From NCBI RefSeq assembly GCF_040372165.1, contig NZ_BAABWG010000003.1, positions 62,001 to 126,000 on the forward strand: DNA of 64,000 nucleotides, written 5' to 3'. How positions within the stretch are numbered: position 1 is the stretch's first letter; each line of letters opens with the position of its first letter. The translations under genes were made by a program, and so were the position numbers. The stretch is from Hydrogenophaga sp040372165 (GTDB lineage Bacteria; Pseudomonadota; Gammaproteobacteria; Burkholderiales; Burkholderiaceae_C). Below, in pieces: positions 8,735 to 16,659 of this stretch. The notes beneath the pieces are model-generated. The model made no database searches. It was not told the DNA's origin and saw only the letters and a program-made list of their open reading frames with translations.

Positions 8735-9568
8735 CTATTGGACCAGTGGCGACGCACTGGCGTCGATGGCCACACCGTGAACGGCGGCCTGTCCTGCCAG
8801 CAACTGCATGTACTGACGAAGCGCCGTCACTTCGCACTGCGCTCTCAGGCGCTGAGAGATGCCAGCACGCACGTCTTCAAACCTTTGATGGGTACCCTTG
8901 CGTCTGCGCAAGACTTCAATGACGTGCAAACCATGACGCGTTCGCACCAACCTGGGATGGACGCCCATTCCGCCTCGAGAGTCGCGTTGATGAAAGAGCT
9001 CGTTGGCCAACTCGGGGGCACAGTCGTGCGGTGACACCCAGCCAAGATCTCCCCCTTGCACAGACGAAGGGCAGTTTGACAGCTCCGTGGCCAAGGCCTC
9101 AAAGCGACCTGCGGGTACGTCCTTGCGCGAGAGCTCCAGCAGGGCCTGCTCAGCACGGTGCGTGAGCGCATGCACGTCGACGCCAGGCGTCACCGCGAAG
9201 AGAATGTGGCGAACATGCAGGGCCTGCCCTTCGACGAAGTCTTTTTGGTGAGATTCGAAGTAGCGGCGACATTCAAGCTCGGTTGGCTCGGGCACGACAA
9301 CTTCCTTGGCCAGCATCGATTCGATGACCGCATGGTCCTCGGCATTGAGCACGGGCGCTAGGGTGCTCGAGCACAAAGGCAGCAAACCCAATGCGACTGC
9401 CCGCTGGCGAAGCAGCTCGCCCCAGGCGCGCTCGCGCAACTCGGCTGAGTCCACTGCATCGCCAGGCGCATGCAGCCATACACCATTGATGGAAGCCACA
9501 CCATCGATGGGTGCGGAACCGGAAGCACTCATCTGTGCTCCCTCAAAGTCCTCGGACAAGGCAGTCAT
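8735..9568 (-). CDS. Parvulin-type peptidyl-prolyl cis-trans isomerase (NifM/PpiC-like) of the nar operon
   Basis: A 277-aa protein with a rotamase domain in its centre and C-terminal half: LHVRHILFAV, then ELSNCPSSVQGGDLGWVS and VRTRHGLHVIEVLRRR, which are the standard parvulin blocks. The N-terminal ~110 residues are helical and SurA/NifM-like (EADHAVIESMLAKEVVVPEPTE pattern), with no signal peptide, so it acts in the cytoplasm. The ATG has GGAG 8 nt upstream. It lies 81 bp after narI. Parvulins of this type sit next to narGHJI in several denitrifying pseudomonads and beta-proteobacteria, and are thought to help fold or mature nitrate reductase. This is family and context knowledge, not shown by the sequence. 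Confidence 0.88.
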   Translation of the reverse strand: MTALSEDFEGAQMSASGSAPIDGVASINGVWLHAPGDAVDSAELRERAWGELLRQRAVALGLLPLCSSTLAPVLNAEDHAVIESMLAKEVVVPEPTELECRRYFESHQKDFVEGQALHVRHILFAVTPGVDVHALTHRAEQALLELSRKDVPAGRFEALATELSNCPSSVQGGDLGWVSPHDCAPELANELFHQRDSRGGMGVHPRLVRTRHGLHVIEVLRRRKGTHQRFEDVRAGISQRLRAQCEVTALRQYMQLLAGQAAVHGVAIDASASPLVQ

Positions 9569-9649
9569 TTCGGGTCTCCAGTGAAATCCACAAGCGGGAA
9601 CGAACCGTCAGCAACATCGGCGCCAGTTTCAACGCCGCCCTTGCTCGCA

Positions 9650-10381
9650 TCAGGCAGGGCGCCCTCCGCGTGAAGCAGGCTCTCGAGGTGTCAACCCGAC
9701 CCGACGGCTGCGAACCACCTGATAGGGGCGAACCACATAGGCCAGGGTTCCAAATCCACTCCAGACATGGACCAGACGGGTGAAGGGGAAGATCAGGAAG
9801 ATGCTCATGCCCAGGAACATGTGGGATTTGAACACCGGGCTGGTCTCCAGCAGCAATTCGGCGGCACCACTGCGGAAAGTCACCACACGTTGCGCCCACT
9901 CGGCCAGCTTGAGCATCTCGCTGCCGTCCAGATGCTGCGCCGACAGCGGAATGGTGGCCAGGCCCAGTGCAAACTGCGCCCAGAGCAACCAAAGCAGAAC
10001 GATATCGCTTGTCTTGCTGGTCGCACGGATGCGGGCATCTGTCAGGCGACGGTGCAGCAACAGCGAAATGCCGATAAAGCCCAGCACTCCGAACAGACCA
10101 CCAGAGACCATCGCCAGCACTTGTTTTGCACCCGCCGTCATAAAGGGCTCATACACGAAGTGCGGCGTGAGCATGCCCACGCTGTGGCCAAAGAACAGGA
10201 ACAGGATGCCAAGGTGAAACAGATTGCTGCCCCAGCGAAGCTGTCCCTTGCGCAGCAGTTGCGAGGAGTCGCTTTTCCAGGTGTACTGGTCACGATCAAA
10301 GCGCAGCAGGCTGCCCAGCAGGAAAACGGTCAGGGCAATGTACGGGTAGTACCCGAAGATGAACTGATTGATGTAGGCCAT
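9650..10381 (-). CDS. narI: Respiratory nitrate reductase gamma subunit (cytochrome b)
   Basis: Membrane subunit that oxidises quinol and passes electrons through two b haems to NarH. The 243-aa protein has five hydrophobic segments and all four haem ligands at the classical positions: His56 and His66 in FHLGILFLFFGHSVG, and His187 and His205 in KSHMFLGM and RLVHVWSG. The start ATG opens MAYINQFIFGYYPY; GGAGGA lies 8 nt upstream. It ends with a short basic, Arg/Gly-rich tail. It is the fourth structural gene of the narGHJI set, 19 bp after narJ. Confidence 0.97.
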   Translation of the reverse strand: MAYINQFIFGYYPYIALTVFLLGSLLRFDRDQYTWKSDSSQLLRKGQLRWGSNLFHLGILFLFFGHSVGMLTPHFVYEPFMTAGAKQVLAMVSGGLFGVLGFIGISLLLHRRLTDARIRATSKTSDIVLLWLLWAQFALGLATIPLSAQHLDGSEMLKLAEWAQRVVTFRSGAAELLLETSPVFKSHMFLGMSIFLIFPFTRLVHVWSGFGTLAYVVRPYQVVRSRRVGLTPREPASRGGRPA

Positions 10382-10400
10382 GGTATGGGTCCTCCGAGCG

Positions 10401-11081
10401 TCAAGCAACGCGCTGCTGTTGCCCGGCAGCGTCGCGACGAACGATGTGAATGGGTTGTGTCTGTCCGGGACGGGCCTGTCCGCGCGAACTACAGCCGTTG
10501 AAGGCCTCCGGTTCTGCCCAGGCTTCGTCCAAGGGCTCATCGGCAGCGAAAGGCACGGCTTGCGCCTTTTGCCCCGCCAGTTCCAGCACGGCCGCCACCA
10601 CCGAAGCGTAGGGGCTCTCGCGCTTGAGCAGCGCACTGAAAATGGCATTCAGAATGTGTGCCACCTCGCTCAGAAAGGCCTTGGCCAGCGCTGCCGGTTG
10701 CGTGGAGGCGAACTCCAGCACGGCTCCCAGGTGATCGGGCAGCTCTTCCGGTGACAGGTACAGGCCAGCCTTTTCGTAGGTCTGCACCAGGTCGATCATG
10801 GCCGGGCCGCGATCCCGGGAGTCACCATGCACATGCTCGAACAAGTGAAGGGATGTGGCTCGACCTCGGTCAAACGTCTCCACATAGCCTGACTCGATCT
10901 CCAGAGGATCGCTGCGCAGCATGGTGCTGACCAATGACCGCAGTTCCATCATCCGCGCTGCAGGCAACACGCCCTCTGATTCAATCGCATCCACGATAGC
11001 GACGGCCTGGCCTCGCCACTCGGCATCCGGGTATGACAGCAGGCGGGCCAGGGCACGCAGGGAATATTTCATGTCTTTCAT
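10401..11081 (-). CDS. narJ: Nitrate reductase molybdenum cofactor assembly chaperone
   Basis: System-specific TorD/NarJ-family chaperone that binds apo-NarG and controls insertion of the molybdopterin cofactor and docking on NarI. The 226-aa protein is all-helical and includes RALARLLSYPDAEWR near the N-terminus and the conserved YVETFDRGRATSLHLFEHVHGDSRDRG-type motif (cited here as FDRGRATSLHLFEH...HGDSRDRG), followed by LPDHLGAVLEF. The start at 11081 (MKDMKYSL) has AGGAG 6 nt upstream; a second ATG follows three codons later. It is separated from narH by only 10 bp. Its C-terminal part is slightly extended and Pro/Ala-rich compared with the E. coli protein. Confidence 0.96.
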   Translation of the reverse strand: MKDMKYSLRALARLLSYPDAEWRGQAVAIVDAIESEGVLPAARMMELRSLVSTMLRSDPLEIESGYVETFDRGRATSLHLFEHVHGDSRDRGPAMIDLVQTYEKAGLYLSPEELPDHLGAVLEFASTQPAALAKAFLSEVAHILNAIFSALLKRESPYASVVAAVLELAGQKAQAVPFAADEPLDEAWAEPEAFNGCSSRGQARPGQTQPIHIVRRDAAGQQQRVA

Positions 11082-11091
11082 GCTGGACTCC

Positions 11092-12624
11092 TCAGACAAC
11101 GGACTTGATCGGGATCGTGCGGGGCTTGTCGCCACCGAACAGGCTGGTGTCGGTGCTGCCTTCGGAACAACCGTTGCCGAAGGAGAAGCCACAACCACCG
11201 CGCATGTCGAACGCGTTCTCGGCGTACTCCCGGTGCGAGCTCGGGATCACGAAGCGGTCTTCGTAGTTGGCAATCGCCATCACGTGGTACATCTCTTCGA
11301 CTTGCTCCAACGTCAGACCGACCTGTTCCAGCACCTTGAGGTTGTCCTCGCCATCCACATGGCGGCCGCGCTGGAAGGCGCGCATCGCGAGCATGCGTTC
11401 GAGGGCCTTGACCACGGGTGCGGTGTCGCCGGCGGTGAGCAGGTTGGCCAGGTACTGCACCGGAATGCGCATCTGGGTGAAGTCGGGCAGCTCCCCGTTG
11501 ACGCCCATGTGGCCCGCGTTGGCAGCGGCCGTGATGGGCGAGAGCGGCGGCACGTACCAGACCATGGGCAGCGTGCGGTACTCGGGGTGCAGCGGCAATG
11601 CAACCTTCCAGTCGATCGCCATCTTGTAGACCGGACTGTTGCGGGCGCCTTCCAACCACGACTCGGGGATACCATCCTTGCGGGCCTGTTCGATCACAGC
11701 CGGATCGTTCGGGTTGAGGAAGATATCGAGTTGGGCCTGATAGAGGTCTTTCTCGTCTTCCACGCTGGCGGCTTCGCCGATGCGATCGGCGTCGTACAGC
11801 ACCACGCCCAGGTAACGAATGCGACCGACGCAGGTTTCCGAGCACACGGTCGGCTGGCCAGCCTCGATCCGCGGATAGCAGAAGACGCACTTCTCAGCCT
11901 TACCCGATTGCCAGTTGTAGTAGATCTTCTTGTACGGACAGCCACTCACACACATGCGCCAGCCGCGGCATTTGTCCTGATCGATCAGCACAATACCGTC
12001 GTCTTCGCGCTTGTAAATCGAGCCCGATGGGCACGAAGCCACACAGGCGGGGTTCAGGCAGTGCTCGCACAAACGCGGCAGGTACATCATGAAGGTGTTC
12101 TCGAACTGGCCCACCACGTCTTTCTGGACCTGCTCGAAGTTCGCCAGATTGGCGTCCTGGCTGCGCTTGCTGAACTCCCCCCCCAGGATCTCTTCCCAGT
12201 TCGGACCCCACTCGATCTTCTCCATGCGCTGACCGGTGATCAGGCTGCGCGGCCGTGCTGTTGGCGCAGCCTTGGTTTCCGGCGCCGACTGCAGATGGTC
12301 ATAGTCGAAGGTAAAGGGTTCGTAGTAGTCGTCGATCTGGGGCAAGTTGGGGTTGCTGAAGATCTTCATCAGCAACGACCACTTGCCACCCTGCTTCGGC
12401 ACGATCTTGCCGTCGGATCTGCGCTCCCAGCCGCCGTTCCACTTGGTCTGGTTTTCCCAGTCCTTCGGATAGCCAATGCCGGGCTTGGTTTCCACGTTGT
12501 TGAACCAGGCGTACTCAACGCCGGAGCGACTGGTCCAAACGTTCTTGCAGGTGACCGAACAGGTATGGCATCCAATGCACTTATCCAGGTTCAGCACCAT
12601 CGCGATTTGGGCACGTACTTTCAT
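11092..12624 (-). CDS. narH: Respiratory nitrate reductase beta subunit (iron-sulfur)
   Basis: Electron-transfer subunit between NarI haems and NarG, facing the cytoplasm. The 510-aa protein has four Cys groups: Cys16/19/22/26 (CIGCHTCSVTCK), CEHCLNPACVASCP, CRGWRMCVSGCP and CVFCYPRIEAGQPTVCSETC. The Trp in CRGWRMC replaces a Cys ligand and gives the [3Fe-4S] cluster typical of NarH; the other groups hold [4Fe-4S]. The C-terminus contains the GDNxxxxPIKSVV-like end seen in NarH (DKPRTIPIKSVV). The gene is 34 bp downstream of narG in the same operon. Confidence 0.98.
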   Translation of the reverse strand: MKVRAQIAMVLNLDKCIGCHTCSVTCKNVWTSRSGVEYAWFNNVETKPGIGYPKDWENQTKWNGGWERRSDGKIVPKQGGKWSLLMKIFSNPNLPQIDDYYEPFTFDYDHLQSAPETKAAPTARPRSLITGQRMEKIEWGPNWEEILGGEFSKRSQDANLANFEQVQKDVVGQFENTFMMYLPRLCEHCLNPACVASCPSGSIYKREDDGIVLIDQDKCRGWRMCVSGCPYKKIYYNWQSGKAEKCVFCYPRIEAGQPTVCSETCVGRIRYLGVVLYDADRIGEAASVEDEKDLYQAQLDIFLNPNDPAVIEQARKDGIPESWLEGARNSPVYKMAIDWKVALPLHPEYRTLPMVWYVPPLSPITAAANAGHMGVNGELPDFTQMRIPVQYLANLLTAGDTAPVVKALERMLAMRAFQRGRHVDGEDNLKVLEQVGLTLEQVEEMYHVMAIANYEDRFVIPSSHREYAENAFDMRGGCGFSFGNGCSEGSTDTSLFGGDKPRTIPIKSVV

Positions 12625-12658
12625 CGTGTTTCTCCTAATTCTGTCTGTGCCTCAGGCC

Positions 12659-15600
12659 TCAGGCCTGAACGCTGTCGGTGCCTTCGTTGTCGAGCCAGTC
12701 GACCTTGCGCATCTTGCGCACGATGACGAACTCATCACGGTTGGTGCCGATGGTTCCGTAGTAGTTGAAGCCGTAGCTGAACTGGGCGTAGCCGCCGATC
12801 ATGTGGGTGGGTTTGGTCACGATGCGGGTTACCGAGTTGTGGATACCGCCACGCGTACCGGTGATCTCCGAGCCCGGGGTGTTGATGATCTTCTCCTGCG
12901 CGTGGTACATCATCACCATGCCGTTCTTGACCCGCTGGCTCACCACCGCGCGCGCCGCAATGGCACCGTTGGTGTTGAACAGCTCCACCCAGTCGTTGTC
13001 TTCAATGCCGGCCGACTTCGCGTCGTCTTCGCTCAGCCAGATCACCGGGCCGCCACGGTTGAGGGTCAGCATGTGCAGGTTGTCGCTGTACGTGCTGTGG
13101 ATACCCCACTTCTGGTGCGGCGTGATGAAGTTAAGCGAGATCTCCTTGTGGCCGTTGGGACGGCGATCGATCATCTCGTCCACCGTCTTCAGATCAACCG
13201 GCGGACGGTAGCTGGTCATGTTCTCGCCGAACGCCGTCATCCAGGGGTGATCGAGGTAGAACTGCTGGCGTCCGGTCAGCGTGCGCCATGGAATCAGCTC
13301 ATGCACGTTGGTGTAGCCGGCGTTGTACGAGACCTTCTCGCTTTCCAGGCCCGACCAGGTCGGCGAGGAAATGATCTTGCGCGGTTGCGCCTGGATATCG
13401 CGGAACCGGATCTTCTCGTCTTCGCGGTGCAGGGCCAGGTGGGTGTGGTCTCGTCCGGTCTGCTTGGACAGAGCCTCCCAGGCCTTCACCGCCACATGAC
13501 CATTGGTCTCGGGCGCCAGCTGCAGGATGACCTCACAGGCGTCGATGTCGCTTTCGATCTTGGCGAAGCCCTTGGTCACGCCTTCGGTCTTGACCTTGCC
13601 GTTGAGCTCCTTGAGCTGGCCGACTTCGGTCTGGGTGTTCCACGCAATACCCTTGCCACCGTTGCCCACCTTGTCCATCAGCGGGCCAAGCGAGGTAAAG
13701 CGCGCATACGTGTTCGGGAAGTCGCGCTCGACCACCGCAATTTGCGGCGCTGTCTTGCCCGGGATCAGTTCGCACTCGCCCTTCTTCCACTCGGCCACAC
13801 CAAAGGGTTGTGCCAATTCGGCTGGCGAGTCGTGCATCAGCGGGGTCAGCACCACTTCCTTCTCGACGCCCAGATGACCCACGCACACTTCGCTGTACGC
13901 TTTGGCAAAGCCTTTGTAGATCTCCCAGTCGCTCTTGCTCTGCCACGCCGGGTCCACGGCCGTGGACAAGGGGTGGATAAACGGGTGCATGTCGCTGGTG
14001 TTGAGGTCGTTTTTCTCGTACCAGGTGGCCGTGGGCAGGACGATGTCGGAATACAGGCAGGTCGTGCTCATGCGGAAGTCGAGCGTGACCAGCAGGTCCA
14101 GCTTGCCTTCCGGGGCCTTGGCGTGCCACTGCACTTCGTGCGGCTTGGCCTCGTCCGGCCCCAGGTCCTTGCCCTGCACACCATGGGTGGTGCCCAGCAA
14201 GTGCTTGAGGAAATACTCATGGCCCTTGCCCGACGAACCCAGCAGGTTGGAGCGCCACACGAACAGATTGCGCGGCCAGTTGTTGGGGTGGTCCGGGTCT
14301 TCACAGCTCATGCGCAGCGAGCCGTCCTTGAGGGACTGCACGGCATAGTCCTTGGCATCCATGCCGGCGGCCTGCGCGTCTTTCACCAGCTGCAGCGGGT
14401 TGGTCTGCAACTGTGGCGCGCTGGGCAACCAGCCCATGCGCTCGGCGCGCACGTTGTAGTCGATCAGACTGCCGCCGAACTTGGATTTGTCGGCCAGCGG
14501 TGAAAGGATCTCTTCCACGCCCAGCTTCTCGTAACGCCACTGGTCGGTATGGGCATAGAAGAAACTGGTCGAGTTCTGCTGGCGCGGCGGGCGCACCCAG
14601 TCGAGCGCGAAGGCCAGCGCCGTCCAGCCGGTTTGAGGGCGCAGCTTCTCCTGGCCCACGTAGTGGGCCCAGCCACCACCGCTCTGGCCGATACAGCCAC
14701 ACATCATCAGCATGTTGATGATGCCGCGGTAGTTCATGTCGCTGTGGTACCAGTGGTTCATGGCCGCGCCGATGATGACCATGGACTTGCCCTTGGTCTT
14801 GTCGGCGTTGTCGGCGAACTGGCGGGCCACGGCGATCACCTGGTCGCGCTTGACGCCAGTGATCTTTTCCTGCCAGGCGGGCGTGTACGGCAGATCCTGG
14901 TCGTAGTGGGTGGCGGCGTTCTCGCCCGGAAGGCCGCGGGGCACTCCGTAGTTGGCCACGGTCAGGTCGAACACGGTGGCCACCAGGGCGTAACGCTCTT
15001 CGCCTGCCTTGCCCAGCTTGATGCGACGCACCGGCACCTTGCGCACGATCACGTCGTCGGTTGCGCTGGCTTGTTTGTTCGAGTCAAAGTTCGGTGTATC
15101 GATGCCGCCGAAATACGGGAAGGCCACATCGCCCACCTCGTACTCGCTGCCTTCGCCCTCCATCAGGCTGAGCTTGAGCTTGACCTGGTCGTTGTCGCGG
15201 GCTTCCTTGTCTTCCAGGTTCCACTTGCCCAGGTCCTCGCGTTCTGCAGCGCCCCATCGGAAGCCGATGGAACCGTTGGGCAGCACGATCTTGTCGGCCT
15301 GGTCCACTGCCACCGTCTTCCACTCGGGGTTGTTCTTCTGGCCGAGCTTGCCGTTGAAATCGCTCGCACGCAGGTAGCGGCCCGGCACGACCACCGTGCG
15401 GCCATCGGGCAGGGTGCGTTCTTCCAACTGCACCAGGTTCGGCATGTCGGTGTAACGACGCACGTAGTCGTCGAAGTACGCCGATCTGTAATGCCCCCCC
15501 TGCGCGCCTTCCGGCGCTTCCCCCGAGGGGACGGACGAGCTTGGGGCGGCCCTGCGCTCGTCCTGCTTGCCAAAGTAAAACTCCTTGAGGATCACGTGGC

Positions 15601-16531
15601 CCATGGCCATGGCGATGGCCGCGTCGGTGCCCTGCTTGGGGTGCATCCACAGGTCACACAGCTTGCTGATCTCGGCGTAGTCAGGTGTGATCGCCACCGT
15701 CTTGGCGCCCTTGTAGCGCACCTCGGTGAAGAAGTGGGCGTCCGGCGTACGCGTCTGGGGAACGTTGGAGCCCCACGCGATGATGTAGGTGGAGTTGTAC
15801 CAGTCGGCCGATTCGGGCACGTCGGTCTGTTCGCCCCAGATCTGCGGGCTGGCCGGGGGCAGGTCGCAGTACCAGTCGTAGAAGCTCATGCACACACCAC
15901 CGATCAGCGACAGGTAGCGCGAACCGGCGGCATAGCTGACCATGGACATGGCCGGGATCGGCGAGAAGCCGATCACGCGGTCTGGACCGTACTTCTTGGC
16001 CGTGTACACGTTGGCGCTGGCAATCAGCTGGTTCACCTCATCCCAGGTAGTGCGCACCATGCCACCCAGCCCCCGCTGCTGCTGCCATTCGCGGCGGGCG
16101 TCAGCGTTCTCGACAATGCTGGCCCAGGCATCGACCGGGCTCTTGGCCACGGCCAGCGCCGCACGCCAGTGCTGCAGCAGTTTGCCGCGGATCATCGGGT
16201 ACTTCACCCGGTTGGCCGAATACAGGTACCAGCTGTAAGAGGCCCCACGGGCACAGCCGCGCGGTTCGTGGTTGGGCAGGTCGGCCCGCGTGCGTGGGTA
16301 ATCGGTCTGCTGGGTTTCCCAGGTGACGATGCCACCCTTGACATAGATCTTCCACGAGCAGGAGCCCGTGCAGTTGACGCCATGGGTCGAGCGCACGATC
16401 TTGTCGTGTGCCCAGCGGTCGCGGTAGGCATCTTCCCAGGTACGGTCTTCACCCGTGGTGATGCCGTGATTGCCCGAAAAGTTCTCTTTGGGAGCCGTGA
16501 AATGGCTCAGACGATCGAGAAAGTGACTCAT
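12659..16531 (-). CDS. narG: Respiratory nitrate reductase alpha subunit (Mo-bisMGD)
   Basis: Catalytic subunit reducing nitrate to nitrite on the cytoplasmic face. The 1290-aa protein keeps the FS0 cluster ligands His50, Cys54, Cys58 and Cys93 (HGVNCTGSC, RGCARG), the Asp that ligates Mo in YDWYCDLPPASP (about residue 223), NCTGSCSWKIYVKGG, and the C-terminal THMIGGYAQFSYGFNYYGT. It aligns along its length with E. coli NarG except for an extra ~27-residue stretch at about residues 324-351, between LKEFYFGKQ and AYFDDYVRRYTD. The DNA of that stretch is a palindromic repeat like those in intergenic gaps (see separate entry). There is no full Tat signal, only the vestigial NarG N-terminus. The 128-bp gap to narK2 also holds such a repeat. 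Confidence 0.98.
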   Translation of the reverse strand: MSHFLDRLSHFTAPKENFSGNHGITTGEDRTWEDAYRDRWAHDKIVRSTHGVNCTGSCSWKIYVKGGIVTWETQQTDYPRTRADLPNHEPRGCARGASYSWYLYSANRVKYPMIRGKLLQHWRAALAVAKSPVDAWASIVENADARREWQQQRGLGGMVRTTWDEVNQLIASANVYTAKKYGPDRVIGFSPIPAMSMVSYAAGSRYLSLIGGVCMSFYDWYCDLPPASPQIWGEQTDVPESADWYNSTYIIAWGSNVPQTRTPDAHFFTEVRYKGAKTVAITPDYAEISKLCDLWMHPKQGTDAAIAMAMGHVILKEFYFGKQDERRAAPSSSVPSGEAPEGAQGGHYRSAYFDDYVRRYTDMPNLVQLEERTLPDGRTVVVPGRYLRASDFNGKLGQKNNPEWKTVAVDQADKIVLPNGSIGFRWGAAEREDLGKWNLEDKEARDNDQVKLKLSLMEGEGSEYEVGDVAFPYFGGIDTPNFDSNKQASATDDVIVRKVPVRRIKLGKAGEERYALVATVFDLTVANYGVPRGLPGENAATHYDQDLPYTPAWQEKITGVKRDQVIAVARQFADNADKTKGKSMVIIGAAMNHWYHSDMNYRGIINMLMMCGCIGQSGGGWAHYVGQEKLRPQTGWTALAFALDWVRPPRQQNSTSFFYAHTDQWRYEKLGVEEILSPLADKSKFGGSLIDYNVRAERMGWLPSAPQLQTNPLQLVKDAQAAGMDAKDYAVQSLKDGSLRMSCEDPDHPNNWPRNLFVWRSNLLGSSGKGHEYFLKHLLGTTHGVQGKDLGPDEAKPHEVQWHAKAPEGKLDLLVTLDFRMSTTCLYSDIVLPTATWYEKNDLNTSDMHPFIHPLSTAVDPAWQSKSDWEIYKGFAKAYSEVCVGHLGVEKEVVLTPLMHDSPAELAQPFGVAEWKKGECELIPGKTAPQIAVVERDFPNTYARFTSLGPLMDKVGNGGKGIAWNTQTEVGQLKELNGKVKTEGVTKGFAKIESDIDACEVILQLAPETNGHVAVKAWEALSKQTGRDHTHLALHREDEKIRFRDIQAQPRKIISSPTWSGLESEKVSYNAGYTNVHELIPWRTLTGRQQFYLDHPWMTAFGENMTSYRPPVDLKTVDEMIDRRPNGHKEISLNFITPHQKWGIHSTYSDNLHMLTLNRGGPVIWLSEDDAKSAGIEDNDWVELFNTNGAIAARAVVSQRVKNGMVMMYHAQEKIINTPGSEITGTRGGIHNSVTRIVTKPTHMIGGYAQFSYGFNYYGTIGTNRDEFVIVRKMRKVDWLDNEGTDSVQA
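15482..15563 (-). repeat. In-frame palindromic repeat inside narG
   Basis: Read on the minus strand, this stretch runs GGCCGCCCCAAG, then CCCCTCGGGGG, then GCGCCGGAAGGCGC and GGGGGG. The same order of blocks occurs in reverse in the intergenic unit at 26815-26865. It adds an Arg/Ala/Pro/Ser/Gly-rich, low-complexity peptide (RRAAPSSSVPSGEAPEGAQG) to NarG without breaking the frame. Confidence 0.75.
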
Positions 16532-16589
16532 GTATGACCTCCAGAACGGAGCGATGGATTTCAGATTCGAGGCTTACCGCGGAACCGGC

Positions 16590-16658
16590 TTTGCCGGGCC
16601 GCTGGTAAGGTCCCCCTCGCAGGGGGAAGCCGCGAAGCGGCGCAGGGGGTGGTCAGGC
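16590..16658. repeat. Short palindromic intergenic repeat between narK2 and narG
   Basis: The unit GTCCCCCTCGCAGGGGG followed by GCCGCGAAGCGGC and GCAGGGGG belongs to the same family as the small units at 7710-7795, 26787-27050 and 43648-43741. It lies in the nar transcript, where a stable mRNA hairpin could lower read-through or protect the narG message from decay. Confidence 0.7.
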
Positions 16659-16659
16659 T

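Noticed and set aside
12476..16537. Two long plus-strand frames opposite narG/narH (675 and 662 codons)
   Set aside because: Antisense shadows; narG and narH have all catalytic residues on the minus strand.
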